Assembly: GCA_963989385.1 (NCBI GenBank)
Contig: OZ022500.1
Span: 19,358,460 to 19,422,459, forward strand
Length of the DNA stretch: 64,000 nt
Origin: Ctena decussata
Lineage: Eukaryota > Mollusca > Bivalvia > Lucinida > Lucinidae
Direction of reading: 5' to 3'
Shown here: in pieces, positions 25,582 to 36,656 of the stretch
How the letters are laid out: each line of letters opens with the position of its first letter
Numbering within the stretch: position 1 is the first letter of the stretch
Made by a program: the position numbers and the translations under genes
Notes under the pieces: model-generated
Databases searched by the model: none
Told to the model about the DNA's origin: nothing
What the model saw: the letters and a program-made list of their open reading frames with translations, nothing else

Positions 25582-26213
25582 TGTGTAGTCCTATCGAGAA
25601 CCGAACGCCGATGTTTGTGCAAACCATAACCTTACCTGTTTTGCCAAAACTATAATAGTTAGTCCAGTTGTATCTGATTCTTTTCACATTGTCGTCTGCT
25701 GCTGACAGGAAGTATAACTTTCTCAAGGTCACAAAACCGTCACTTGAGAAATTATTCTGCTCCTAAAATATGGCCATATTGAAAAGGTAGTTTCCGTGGT
25801 GTTCACATGATTTAAAAGAATATGATTATCTTAGTCCTTCCCTCCGTTCGCTAAAATTGTTTCCATTGTGTTAGAATGATTTTAAATTCTAACACAGAGC
25901 GCCTATAGAAGCAATGGAAAGTTACCGTGTTTTATTCTGCAACAATTTACTGTTTCGGAGCGCGTAAGCCTGATTGCTGACGTCACTGAAAATTACTGAC
26001 GTAATTTTGTGACGTTTTGAGACGTTAGACGGTGTAACGTCTCTTTTTCTTTCTAAAATCGCCATAAAAACGTACATTTTTCTTAGATACAGTTAAGAAT
26101 ATTGGCGGGAGCATGAACGCGCTGGCAGGAGGGTTGGGAGAGTTTGAATGAAAAGAATATTTTTTCGGCGTTTTTGAGTGGTAACGTTAGAATCGAAATA
26201 GTTCAGCGGTGAC

Positions 26214-26346
26214 ATTGAATTGTTGAGTAATAATTCACTGTTTGTCGGTCAGTTGTAAGTAGATATATCACTCGTGCTCCGCGCTCGTGATATGATCTAC
26301 TTTACAACTGACCTCCAAACAGTGAATTATTACTCAACAATTCACT
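26214..26346. repeat. Hairpin with ~60-bp arms
   Basis: TTGAATTGTTGAGTAATAAT pairs with the inverse ATTATTACTCAACAATTCA. The loop reads TCGTGCTCCGCGCTCGTGA. Confidence 0.75.
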
Positions 26347-26614
26347 GCTAGAGCTGATCTATTTCTTAAACAATTATTTATTACACTTTCGTTACATGAT
26401 GTTTTTTGTTCCCAATTTCAGAAAAAAAAAGTTTCGCGAAGCAAATATATGTTACAATCGAAACGCTGCTTTGCTTTTGTCCAATTTATCAATGTTCCAG
26501 CATACGAAATAATGACAGCAACTCAAGTTAAATGCCATATTGATATTTGACACTGTTGCGCTGTTTGCAACTACTACCCATTCAGTGTATGACAACAAAT
26601 TTTAGCCAAATTTT

Positions 26615-26771
26615 AGACACGAGAAAACCAACAAAGTGGTTGTGAGAGAATACATACATCCGCCCAGTCTGGTCAGAGTGTTCGCTGTCCGCATGAAAGT
26701 AGCTTAGACCCTTAGGCATCAGACTGGGCGGATGCTCGTGTCTCGTGTTGGTTTTCTCGTGTCGCGGCTCA
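26615..26771. repeat. Palindromic foldback element, copy 8 (truncated)
   Basis: GACACGAGAAAACCAACAAA to TTTTCTCGTGTCGCGGCTCA. Most of the left arm and centre are lost. Confidence 0.75.
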
Positions 26772-27530
26772 ATTTTAATAAAAAGTTTAGCCCTCGTATG
26801 CCTCACCATTGTATACCTGATTGCAAGCAAACAGACCAAGCAGTTTTTCTTACACCGCCTTCCCCGATGCCGTCCATCTCATCCCCAAAAAGAAAAATAA
26901 AAGATATATTTATAAAAGGGGGGGGGGGGTATCAATAAGGTGGGTTTTCTGCATCCTACCAAAGTTTTCTTTTTTTAACTGATGGTATACTCCAATGTGT
27001 CTAGTTTATTGGACCATATGTGACTTTGGTCGGAAAGCCCTACTTACTGAGCTATGGGTTCGCAGACGTGGGTGGGGTAATCCAACATGGTTTTAGCCTG
27101 TCTTGTAAAAACATTCTCATTTGGTAGAAGAGTACAGCAGACAGACAGGATTTGATAAAATGATTAACAGAACATCTAAACTATATTTCCATATCATTTT
27201 ATTTGGTTTAATTTGAACATATGTTGTCAAAAAAGACGTCCTTTGACATTCAGCATTTTTTTATATTTTTGACCTCAATTTTCAATATTTCTTGGCCTTA
27301 TTGTTAAATAAACAGACACATTATCATCAAACTCATATCGTGGAAGCACCTTGACAAGGACATTTAGATGATGTGACCATAATTTCACAATTGCATAGTT
27401 TTCATGGTTGACTGAACACATAAACTTGCTTGGAAGATGGTTTTCTTTCTATTTTGACCTAGAATTACGAACCTTTGGTCAAATTACTATTTTAACTGCT
27501 ATATTATGCCCCACGCCCCTGCCACTAAAA

Positions 27531-27739
27531 GTGAGGGAATACATATTGGCTTCAGTGCGGATCTCGTTGGCATCTGCATTTGTGTATGTGTCACATATTA
27601 AGTCCTTCTGTGACCTTGGAAACAAGGTCAAGTCATCAAAATCTGACCTTGACCTTGTTTTCAAGGTCAATGTATGTCACACAGACACAGATGCAGACGC
27701 CAAGGAGATCCGATCTGAAGCAAATATGTATTCTCTCAC
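27531..27739. repeat. Hairpin with ~100-bp imperfect arms
   Basis: GTGAGGGAATACATATTGGC pairs with the right arm ending AAATATGTATTCTCTCAC. AAGGTCA words and a GACCTTGAC palindrome lie at the centre. The open frames on both strands are by-products of the symmetry. Confidence 0.7.
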
Positions 27740-28290
27740 CTCTCAACCCCCCCCCCCCCCTCCCCACCCCTTTAACCTAATTCACAGTTCTCAAGAGCAC
27801 AGACTTTGTAGTGTGACATCTAATATTTCAGAAGAAAATTGAAAAGATCTCCTTAAAACATGAAGGGAATACAATTCAGTTACACAGTCCCTGGTGAATT
27901 TTGCATTTATTATTTTTATCATTTTATATAATTATTCCTATTATCATTATTTTTACTGTTTCATTGACTGCTATAAATAACTCTGTTTTACATAGAAATT
28001 GCTCATTTTAATAAACCAAAAAAGATTAATTCACAAAAAAAAAAACATAATTAGGCCCCTACATGGTTTGTGTGTTGTGTGTGCAATGGGTCGGTTTTTA
28101 ATTCTAAAATCAACTTAAAGACTACCTAAAATTCTTATGATTGGGATAGATGTCTGAGAAAATGCTACAAACCCAGATCAGACTCCTCCTAATCAGGATT
28201 TACATTGCCATTCCATATTTAGACGTATAACAGCATGTAAAACCAAACAGTTCCATTTTGAGGATTTGAGGATAATAATGATAAATGCTA

Positions 28291-28505
28291 CAGTCACCTC
28301 TCAATATCTCAAAGTCGAAGTTCATCCCAAATACTGATATCTCAAAGTAAATTTTCTGGTATAAGAAAATTTACTTTGAGATATCAGTAGTTTGAGATAA
28401 CAAGAGTTGAAATATAAGGAAATATAGGTTATTTGTCCAAGCTATATCCTTTGATATATACGGATACTTTGAGATATCAGTGTTCCAGATATCGAGAGTT
28501 AACTA
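28291..28505. repeat. Pogo-like miniature element, first of two in tandem
   Basis: CAGTCACCTCTCAATATCTC to GAGATATCAG...ATCGAGAGTTAACT. The internal stem is CAAAGTAAATTTTCTGGT versus its inverse. Confidence 0.65.
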
Positions 28506-28509
28506 TTGT

Positions 28510-28721
28510 CAGCTCTTGATATCTCGAACACTGATATCTCAAGGTACCCGCTTATATCAAAAATATAGTTCAGACAGAATTCCTATTTGCATTTACATTT
28601 TCAGCTCCAGTTATCTCAAACTATTGATATCTCAAAGTAAATTTTTTGGGACCAGAAAATTTACTTTGGGATATCAGCAGTTTATACTGAATTTAGGCTT
28701 TGAGATATCGAGAGTTAACTG
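28510..28721. repeat. Pogo-like miniature element, second copy
   Basis: CAGCTCTTGATATCTCGAAC to TTTGAGATATCGAGAGTTAACTG. Nearly the same length and layout as the preceding copy. It ends 44 bases downstream of the donor of exon 3 of the ApeC gene, in the following intron. Confidence 0.65.
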
Positions 28722-28764
28722 TATCGGCGACTCAAGTTTTAGTCTTTGTTTGGTATTTTCTTAC

Positions 28765-28979
28765 CTGGTTTTCTGCAAGAAGAATAAAAGGGAAAGTGAA
28801 ATTCTTGAATTCTTCTGTTAAATCGCCATAATCGTCCTCTATAACTCTTTGACATGTCAGAAAACTGACTACATTTGTCTCGTCATCCCTTGTGTAAATC
28901 TTTATATCTGGAAGGTAGCCGTCACTGTTGACATAGAGTACCTCAGGCACGGTTTTGTTGATGCGTGCCTCAGTAAATC
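28765..28979 (-). CDS. ApeC-domain secreted protein, exon 3
   Basis: Acceptor CTCTCCAG|GATTTACTG at 28980-28981, donor AACCAG|GTAAG at 28763-28764; 2 + 71 codons. The first two bases complete the glycine codon left open by the exon at 36342-36656. That makes the GCP(F)GGF junction, which corresponds to the family's conserved GCPxGF. The exon then has GYLPD at about residue 29 of the exon, a TCQRV segment, and a hydrophobic FPFILLA before the donor. This matches the order of the middle of ApeC domains (GCPxGF, G-x-LP, PFxLx). The double cysteine usual in this part of the family is not seen, so the domain is divergent. A 120-bp hairpin begins 29 bases upstream of the acceptor. Confidence 0.78.
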
Positions 28980-29007
28980 CTGGAGAGAAATAGAGGATCT
29001 TACATGA

Positions 29008-29127
29008 GTGCTCATGTATTATTGAATTTATTAAACGAGTTGGGGAAAATGATAAGATGCGAGGCTATGCCGAGCATCTTATCGTTTTCCCCCAACGAGT
29101 TTAATAAATTCAATAATACAGGAGCAC
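29008..29127. repeat. 120-bp hairpin beside an exon
   Basis: GTGCTCATGTATTATTGAAT pairs with the inverse ending AATAATACAGGAGCAC. An inner stem GATAAGATGC...GCATCTTATC surrounds the loop. Confidence 0.75.
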
Positions 29128-29474
29128 GAATGCAAGATTCTATTTATCATATGACACTAAAATTGCCTTTTATGAGCAAATTTTGCACTAAAACGTCACG
29201 ATTTCGCCACTAGAAAATTCGATGTTTGCATGGACGTCAACGCATAACGTTACGACGTAATTTGCATATTTAATCCACTAGTGGATTATCGTTTTTAATG
29301 CATGGCTTTATTAAACTCTTAGATGCGACGTCATATGATAAACAGAAGTATGACCCACTTATCAAAACTAACGTCGTCATTAGTTAATGGGACGTTAATT
29401 TTGTTTGTTTTTGTTTTCAGAAGAAATAATCTGAAGCTCGTTACAATTTTCAGCAAAAATATTTCCGCAATTGA

Positions 29475-29565
29475 GTTTGCATCCTCGCAAACCAAGAGTT
29501 CAAAGTCCACAATGTTCCTTACGTAAGGAACAAAGTGGACTTAGTATCCTTGGTAAGCGAGGATG
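29475..29565. repeat. Short inverted repeat
   Basis: TTTGCATCCTCGCAAACCAAG pairs loosely with CTTGGTAAGCGAGGATG. The centre is AATGTTCCTTACGTAAGGAA. Confidence 0.5.
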
Positions 29566-29654
29566 TCATTTTGTGAGTTCTGTTAAACTTAACGAATACC
29601 TGACTAACAACTTCGTTTACACTTTAAGTACCAGAGACGGAAATAGCAGAATTT

Positions 29655-29735
29655 GCAAACAGTGTAGATCCTGATGAGGTGGCTCATAATGAGCTGCCTC
29701 ATCCAAATCTACACTGTTTGCTCTCTAGTTTTTGA
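29655..29735. repeat. GCAAACAGTGTAGA hairpin module
   Basis: TTTGCAAACAGTGTAGATCC pairs with ATCTACACTGTTTGC. The inner stem is GATGAGGTGGCTC/GAGCTGCCTCATC. Relatives lie at 55305-55375, 55912-55980 and 60375-60440. Confidence 0.6.
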
Positions 29736-29919
29736 ATTCTCAATATGAAATGTCTTGGACAAGACATTTTTTGAAATATTGCAGACGTAATTTTTGTCGT
29801 CTGCTTTTAGGCGCTTTAAGAGTTAAGCTAAAGATGCTTTGAACAACTGGGCCCAGACTTTTAATCCGATAATGCCTAGTAGACTCTTCTACCCTATTTT
29901 TGGACAGGTTTAAAATAAG

Positions 29920-29957
29920 GTGTGTGTGTGTGTGCGTGTGTGTGTGTGTGTGTGTGT
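29920..29957. repeat. GT microsatellite
   Basis: Simple (GT)n tract with a single GC interruption. Confidence 0.95.
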
Positions 29958-30037
29958 TTTATTAAGCATGTACAGACCAGTCGTCTCATTCAGTCTGATT
30001 GGTATTGTTTATTCTAATTCTTAAACTTCGTTTATAG

Positions 30038-30275
30038 AGGGTCCTTGTTCGAGTGGTTAGAGCGACTCAGTAATAGTGCGGTCGGTCGCAGGTTTGAATC
30101 CGGGTTGGAACAGCCGGCGACTTGAAAATTCTCTTTGTCAATCCAGAGTATACTTTTTTTGAATCAGGAAATGATAAGGCAGAGAAGGCTTGGGCATTAC
30201 AAATATTGTGCTCAAGATATAGCGACCCTCTAACCCCACTGCCGCTAAGCCCACTAGGCTCTCATTAAAGATTTT
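30038..30275 (+). mobile_element. tRNA-derived SINE of a second family
   Basis: GAGTGGTTAGAGCGACTC resembles a class-II tRNA head. GCAGGTTTGAATCC fits box B. The body ends near CACTAGGCTCTCATTAAAG. It shares no body with the SINEs at 10823, 12134, 12411, 31889 and 42114. Confidence 0.55.
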
Positions 30276-31320
30276 AAACCGGGCTAGTCAAGTCCGGTAT
30301 AATTAGCCAGGATTAACTGCAAGTATACAAGCTAAAACACTATAAGCCTGAATATTGATTTCTATTCGGATTAAGAATCCCAGTTTTGAATTTTATCTCA
30401 GTGAGAACGCATAAATGGGATAACTACCATGCTGCAACATGCACGTGACGTCAATGTGATGTCATCTATTTGTAGAATGTGGTCAACAATCATTCATCGT
30501 CTTTTTTCTCCTTTTTTCTTACTTTCCTTTTCTGTAAATTGTTTTTATGTGATCTTAGCATTAAAATGTTTTCTTAAAATGTGATGTTGTAAATGTAATT
30601 TTTTATATGTAAAACTATCTATTTGATACTAATTCTTGTATGTCATTTCCAAACAAAATGTCTATACCTGACCATGTAATACGAGGTAAATTGCTACTTT
30701 CACTGACAAAACATAATTAGGCTTGAGATTGATTATTTGTTTGAAAAAAAAATCTGAATATTATGCTGAAAGAATTTTAGTCTGAAATGAACAGAAAAAT
30801 TGACGGAGCATGGCATACACCGTATGTATGCCATGCTCCGATACCAATGACGTCATAGTTATGTTACCAAAGCAACTAAGAGTTGATATTGATGAAAAAC
30901 TGACGTCATAAAGACGTCATTTTGCCAAGGTACTAAGAACGGCAGTTGGGTATTCCATAGTTGCTATATGACGTCATCTTACTTATAATTCGAGAAAAGC
31001 ATGGCATACAGTGTATGCCATGCTTTTCTCAAATTATAAGTAAAATGCTATATGAAATTCAGACAACGGAAAATTGTGATTTTCTCAAACCGATAATTCA
31101 TTCTCAAGCTATTTAGATTTCTGTTAAACACGCTTAGGGTGGAAGTAACTGTACGCTTTCATTATCACAATTCATTTCCACTAACATTTTCTGGTTTGTC
31201 TCCCTTTCCAATAGAAATCTACTCTTAAAATGAAATTATTTGCTCCTCTATGAGCAAATTCTTTTCTTTAACGGCAGGAGTGGGCTATATAAGGAGGATC
31301 AACTTCCAAATGTCTTTCTT
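30276..31320. other. No gene; two palindromes sharing GCATGGCATAC
   Basis: Hairpins CGGAGCATGGCATAC...GTATGCCATGCTCCG at 30804-30840 and ACTTATAATTCGAGAAAAGC...TTTCTCAAATTATAAGT at 30980-31042. The second also contains ATGGCATACAGTGTATGCCAT. Confidence 0.6.
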
Positions 31321-31410
31321 GGACGGATACACGGCGCCAAGTGTGCGGCTATGGTTATGTACCGCTGAGCCACCTTGGGAACGTCGTTAGGAGAATTCTA
31401 ACTAAACTTA
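31321..31410. repeat. ~90-bp dispersed repeat, copy 1
   Basis: Starts GGACGGATACACGGCGCCAA, contains GCGGCTATGGTTATGTACC, and ends AACGTCGTTAGGAGAATTC. It is duplicated at 33382-33474. Confidence 0.75.
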
Positions 31411-31746
31411 ACTAAATATCATTTTGTCTCTTGATCACATTGTGTCAACACCTCCAATCAGCCAATGAAATTATTATAATTGGTAATTCTAGTCCACTGA
31501 ATTGTCAAATAAATTTTCACACCTTTGCCTGTACAGGTAAGATATGCTATTGCTGGGAACATTACCCACCCACACCCCCCTCCCCACCCCCACCCCTTTT
31601 AACCCTTTAAGGGTAGACCCCATATTTGAGATGCTAAGGCGTCCAGAGAAGCAATTAGGACACAAAGTTATTCCTCATTGGAAAGATGGCCGAAAAAGAT
31701 GGAGGTGTGACCATACACCTTAAAATTGGTTCTTCTATTCTACTTT

Positions 31747-32200
31747 GAGCCGCGACACGAGAAAACCAACATAGTGGTTGTGTGCCCACTGCAGACTCAG
31801 ATCAGCCAGTACATCCACCAAGACTAATCGGACTCTTCGCTAAGCACCTAAAGGGTAGCTATGGGTATAATCTACCTCCATGCGGACAAGGAGCCCCGAT
31901 AGCTCCCGTGGGTTAAGCGCTGGCCTACTGATCTAGCGGACCGGGTTCGAGCCCCGCTTGAGTAGAGAAACTTTCCTACCTTAAACGGGATTCCATTGCA
32001 CACAGCCTGTCATTATCATCCTCCCATCGTCCTGACATAACTGAAATACTGTTGAAAAGCACGTAAAACCACAAGTCATCTGTCATCTATCCATTCATCC
32101 ATGCGGACAGCGAAGAGCCTGATCAGACTGGGCGGATGCCCAGGCTGATCTGAGTTTGCGCCGGGCGCACAACCACTTTGTTGGTCTTCTCGTGTCGCGA
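31747..32200. repeat. Palindromic foldback element, copy 9, split by a SINE
   Basis: TGAGCCGCGACACGAGAAAA to CTTCTCGTGTCGCG, interrupted at 31889-32098 by a SINE. The element resumes after the second copy of CCATGCGGACA. Confidence 0.85.
31889..32098 (+). mobile_element. tRNA-derived SINE, copy d, inside a foldback, 11-bp target duplication
   Basis: Head GGAGCCCCGATAGCTC-CCGTGGGTTAAGCGC (box A), GGACCGGGTTCGAGCCCC (box B), the same body as the other copies, and a CATCTATCCATTCAT tail. CCATGCGGACA at 31878-31888 and 32099-32109 is the target duplication. Confidence 0.88.
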
Positions 32201-32667
32201 TTTATTTATAATAAACGCTCCAACTGTCAGTTTATTTGTTCATTTTGACAAGATATTATTCCATGCTTAAGTCTCTTTTTATATTTTATATGGTAACAAT
32301 ACCCATAATTAAAATAATTAAAATTGTTTTCATAACCATGTAATTCTCTTCCCATTTGCCAGATAGAATATGTTGTGTTTTTTTCTCATCAATATCTATA
32401 ATACTAAATAAACGAAGTAACGCATAAACTGCAAAATTGGTGGCATTTTCAAGCGTAATTTCTATACTGGTTCTTTCGCATATTGCTATCATTTATAATT
32501 TCGGTTAGCGTGTGTTTTAGTTTCACGTAGATTTTAAGAATCTGGGAATTAAATTCGTCTTTCATTTTAAATTCTCCCAAGTATTTTTCTAGAAACTTCG
32601 ACTATTGGTCGAATTCTTTTTGTCAACAATGGGTGCGTTCGAGTGAAATTATCGTGTACTCGAATAC

Positions 32668-33141
32668 GGTCCTACTAAAGACAGAAAAGGACTAGCCCCA
32701 CCGAAAAGGACCGAAAAGAACTTTCGGGCACCGAAATGGACTTTTATTTGCCGTTAAATGTCATATAAAACATACGTTTCAGAAATTTTGATATCATCAT
32801 GATAGTAATCAGCGCTTGAATAATAAGTTTGTGAGTTGTAGTATCTTCATCCTTAAATTTTACCAAAAAATTACAGCACCGAAAAGGACTCCACTTCTGG
32901 TCAGTGAAGAGACGCCATGTACCGAAAAGGACATCGCAAATGCCGAATTTCGGGCACCGAAAAGGGCATTTTTCTTTTAATGTTCTAGAAAATTATGTTT
33001 AGAAATAAAATATTTTACCCTATATATATTTCAAACGTTTTTATAGCATAAAATGGCATTTTAAAAAGTCATTTTCGGTGCCCGAAAGTTCTTTTCGGTC
33101 CTTTTCGGTGGAAAAAGTCCTTTTCTGTCTTTAGTAGGACC
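32668..33141. repeat. 474-bp foldback built of CCGAAAAGGAC words
   Basis: The left end, GGTCCTACTAAAGACAGAAA, is the inverse of the right end. The arms pair for about 75 bases. The motif ACCGAAAAGGAC recurs at least five times, in one orientation on the left and in the centre and in the opposite one at the right. Confidence 0.75.
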
Positions 33142-33381
33142 CCTTTAGCAGGTTCTAATGCAAAAATCCGAATCATGAACGTACGTCATTCCCCATAAAT
33201 AACGATTTATTTTTGTATTTTTGCTCATATGTCTAAACGGATGAGGAACTAAATGGGCATAGTCCCGACGGCCCTGGCTCGAAACGACCCATTTTCTTCC
33301 AGAACGATAGTCAATACGAGTAGCCAATCGAACACGCCCATTGAAGAATAAAGCTCAACGCACATGGTCTTTCGAAAAGCT

Positions 33382-33474
33382 GGACGGACACACGGCGCCA
33401 AGTGTGTGCGGCTATGGTTACGTACCGCTGAGCCACTTGGGGAACGTCGTTAGGAGAATTCAAACTGAACTGAA
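33382..33474. repeat. ~90-bp dispersed repeat, copy 2
   Basis: About 93% alike by eye to 31321-31410 in the same orientation. The two copies flank the CCGAAAAGGAC foldback at a distance. Confidence 0.75.
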
Positions 33475-33746
33475 CTTTCAAAAAGACAAAAATTAAAAAT
33501 GTCTAAGGTTAACACACATGCGCCAGGTAAGAAAGGGCATTTTTTCCAGCGAAACAGGCGAATCAATTTCAATGATTCAACGGACCTAAATAAGCTTTTA
33601 GTCTTCAGAGGGCTTGAATATTTTCCCCCAAAACGTTCCAGGACCCAATTTTTCCAGAAAAAAAATACCCAGGACAGGTCACATAACCCAGATGGCAAAC
33701 ATTTATTATGGTAAAAAATTTCAAAAATCTTCTCCCCCAGAACCAC

Positions 33747-34013
33747 GCCGGGCCGCGTAGCGCAATCGGTAGGACACCTGACTCATAAGTCAGAGGTCCT
33801 GGGTTCGAAACCCGGTCTGGCCACATACTTTCGTTTCTCCTTCCGCTGATTCAAGAAGGGCAGTTGTCAGTTACTGGCGAAAGTATGTGCACTTAGTACT
33901 GGTTAACCGCTTAGCAGGTCTAAGCCTGCCCAGGAATAGTGTGATTAGGTTAACTGACCGTCCCGACATGACCTTAGCTGTTTACCGTGGACGTTAAGCA
34001 TCAAATCAACCAA
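33747..34013 (+). mobile_element. SINE with tRNA-Met-like head and 17-bp target duplication
   Basis: 33751-33824 folds as a tRNA. It has a GGCC/GGCC acceptor end, the D-arm region AGCGCAATCGGTAGG, and the anticodon arm CTGAC-TCATAA-GTCAG with CAT as anticodon. Its T arm is CCTGGGTTCGAAACCCGG, followed by CCA. The anticodon loop is 6 rather than 7 bases, which argues against a working tRNA. A body of about 190 bases follows. TTCTCCCCCAGAACCAC at 33730-33746 and 34014-34030 is a perfect target duplication, proving retroposition of the whole unit. The 3' part recurs at about 60568-60612. Confidence 0.85.
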
Positions 34014-34801
34014 TTCTCCCCCAGAACCACAAATCCTATGATCTTGAAACTTAGCATGTCGCATCAAGGACTCAAAAGCTCAACAAAATTTATATAAATG
34101 ATGACCCCGGGATGACCTTGATCTGTTTTACGGCAAGGTCTACTTTTGAGTCACTTAGGTTTTTCTATAGGAAAAAGTGAAAAAAGTTGATTTTTTTAGA
34201 AACAATGCAGTCTGCTACCTGAAAGTTTGTAGATGCAGACAACTAATTAGGTAAATGAAGCTTTAGTGAGTATTCATGGTAAAGGTCATATATTCACCTG
34301 GGCCTAAGGCCATTTACATTGAAAAATTAAAACTCGCTTTTTTATATAAACTTGACCATCATGAAATATTTCCGCGCTTGCGCGGGCTCTTTTCTAGTGT
34401 CATATAAATTCCTGCATCCTTTCATGCATTTTATTGTTAGAAACGTATCCAAAGGCTAAGCAGGGTAATTGTCGGTTACTGCTACGTTCTGAAGTGAACT
34501 ATGAACTAAATAATTTGAACTGCTGCAAAGGTACCACCTGATTTAAAAAATGACTGTATCCTAGCAATGTCCCAACACTGTCTACAAGATAAGAAATAGG
34601 CATGTCCATACCAGCAGCCTAAAACCAAATTTGATAATAAAGCTAGCAAAATAAACAGAAAATTTGACTTTTTTAATTGTTATTATCATTGTTTATTTTA
34701 TTTTTCTGTCGTTTCTTAGGTATTGAGAAATCAGACATGTTGAATATGAGCATCACGTGCATACATTTTCTACTCGATTGAGCTTGGAAAATCCAAAGTA
34801 C

Positions 34802-35719
34802 GAGGATCATCCAAAACGTTCTGTCACTGGCTTTATATCTCGAAAACGAAAGGTGATATTAACCTGAAGTAAAAACCATTCAGAAAACTTGTTTTTATCA
34901 CATAGCTGTGAAAAACTGATCCTTGTATCAATGATATAACGTTCACAATCTGCTTTAAAAGAAGGGTACCCTCACCCAACTGGCAAAGTTGCAGATGCAA
35001 CTCCGGCAATGTCCATTTAAGGGATGCCTATCATCGCTGCCTGGTGCCTACGATATCTCGAGTACTAATAAACACAGCAAAATAAATCTCCAAGTCATTA
35101 TGTCCATTTTAAAGAGTTTACAGCATTTCGTAATCTCAACATTTTGCAAGCGACACCATACGAAAATCGACTAGGTCATGTTCTATGTTCTAAGGCTTCA
35201 TAGATGTATAATATTTCAAATTCTGAAGCATATACTTACTGCAGTAGATCATGACAATGTGAGCTCAGTCAAAATTTTTAAAAAAAATCCATAAAATGAA
35301 GGCACAGTGGGTGCTGGAAAATCACTTGACTGTGTATTTTCAACATATTTCTGTGACACCTTAGATATCAATCGTTTGCATCGCACATAATATACAGAAG
35401 TCGCTGCTTTTTATGTAGTGCCCCACAGAATGCAACAGACAGCAACCCTGAAAATTTCAGAATCCTGCGATATACGGCTGACGAGATATGCAGCATGGAC
35501 CACAAGCCTGCACGAATAAAACAAAATTATGAAACTAGGCTAATGTCAAATACTAGGTCTGAATTTGAGTTTATAACTCAGCCAAATGGCTTTTTTTACC
35601 ATGTACCTGATATCAGTATAAAGATAGATTGTTCTTTTGATTGTTGCAAACTGTGGTAAGCTATCACGCCTGTGAGCAAAGTTATGAGTCCAGTGACATA
35701 ACTTTTTGGACGATCCTCT
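34802..35719. mobile_element. Possible mariner-like non-autonomous element
   Basis: GAGGATCATCCAAAACGTTC-TGTCACTGG at the left is mirrored by CCAGTGACATAACTTTTTGG-ACGATCCTC at the right. The interior of about 0.9 kb has no transposase frame. Ends of this length and base use resemble Tc1/mariner termini, but I cannot confirm a TA duplication. Confidence 0.45.
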
Positions 35720-35891
35720 TTCGCTACATTTACACGTTTTGCATGTATTGCACGTGCGCTGTTGTGCATCAGTAAGTTTGCTAGCAAACTGTTATGCAGA
35801 CACTCTTTCTGCACGACTTTCAATCCCTAGATTACAGTCAGTCTCAGAGATAGTGTATCTTTTCATGAAAACTCTCCAAACACAGAACACT

Positions 35892-36020
35892 ATAGATTTT
35901 GTGGATTTTATCGATGTGCAAACGCCGGCAAATCACTCACAAACTGAATAAAGCCCGAAGGGCTTTATGTTAAGTTTGTGAGTGATTCGCCGGGGTTTAC
36001 ACATCCATAAAATCTACAAA
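35892..36020. repeat. Hairpin with ~55-bp arms
   Basis: AGATTTTGTGGATTTTATCG pairs with the inverse near 36000-36020. The centre is AAAGCCCGAAGGGCTTT. Confidence 0.75.
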
Positions 36021-36341
36021 AATAAAATTAATTTCTTATAATTCCATCTCAGCCATCTTTTTCTCAAAATTATATACTATTAGTAAGTATCTTAGAAATC
36101 GCCAAGAAACTAGATCCAAGTAGTTCCAGATTTCTGGCTCAGGGAGTTTATCGAAGTATAAATGCCGGTTCATGTTCGCTCTTGACCAATCGAATTGCGC
36201 TTAATTAGTATTAGGAAGTTGAGTTGGAATTATAGACCTTTGTCCTGCCCTGCGTTTATTTAAAGCGGCGTCAGAGTCGGAGTTGATATAAAAGCTGAGT
36301 TAAAATTTTCATGAAAATGAATAATTTTTTCAGAATCTTAC

Positions 36342-36656
36342 CAAAAGGGCATCCCTGTTTAGTTCCATATATACCGTATCGTCCGCTCGGCCATTCCGTC
36401 ACGTTGCTGCCTCCACCACCTATATGAGTACAGAAGTTCAGTTGTATGCTGTGCTGACCATAAGGTCCCAGTAGCTCAAGAAAACCCAAATATGTATCAT
36501 CCCAGCCTATTTTGCCCAGTGAAGATTCGAACAGTTGGATGGTTTGTTTAAAACTGATGTTCATATAGCCATAGTGCCAGTTGTCGGGGTCACCGTCTGG
36601 ACATCCATAGACAGACTTTGGGATTGCGTATTCTCCTAGCGGCCATTCTGAATCAC
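36342..36656 (-). CDS. ApeC-domain secreted protein, exon 2
   Basis: The acceptor is placed at TTTAAG|GTGATTCAG (36657-36658). CAG|AATGG at 36648-36649 is an equally in-frame alternative that removes three residues. The donor is TTTTG|GTAAGATT at 36340-36341. The exon is 2 + 104 codons + 1 base. Family landmarks appear in order: WPLGEYAIPK, then GCPDG and W-x-x-GY near the start; NFCTH in the middle; WPSGRYGIYG, then GCP at the end. This WPxGxY...GCP...FC...WPxGxYxI...GCP layout is diagnostic of ApeC, the C-terminal domain of apextrins. ApeC proteins are secreted and in other animals are reported to bind bacterial peptidoglycan. N-glycosylation-type NIS and NVT sites are present. A GGGG linker precedes the second WP motif. 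Confidence 0.85.

Noticed and set aside
27408..27842. 144-residue plus-strand frame
   Set aside because: It lies on a long hairpin with open frames on both strands and ends in poly-C; symmetry explains it.
33751..33824. Functional tRNA-Met gene
   Set aside because: The 17-bp target duplication encloses the tRNA-like part plus a 190-base body, so it is a SINE head; the anticodon loop is also one base short.
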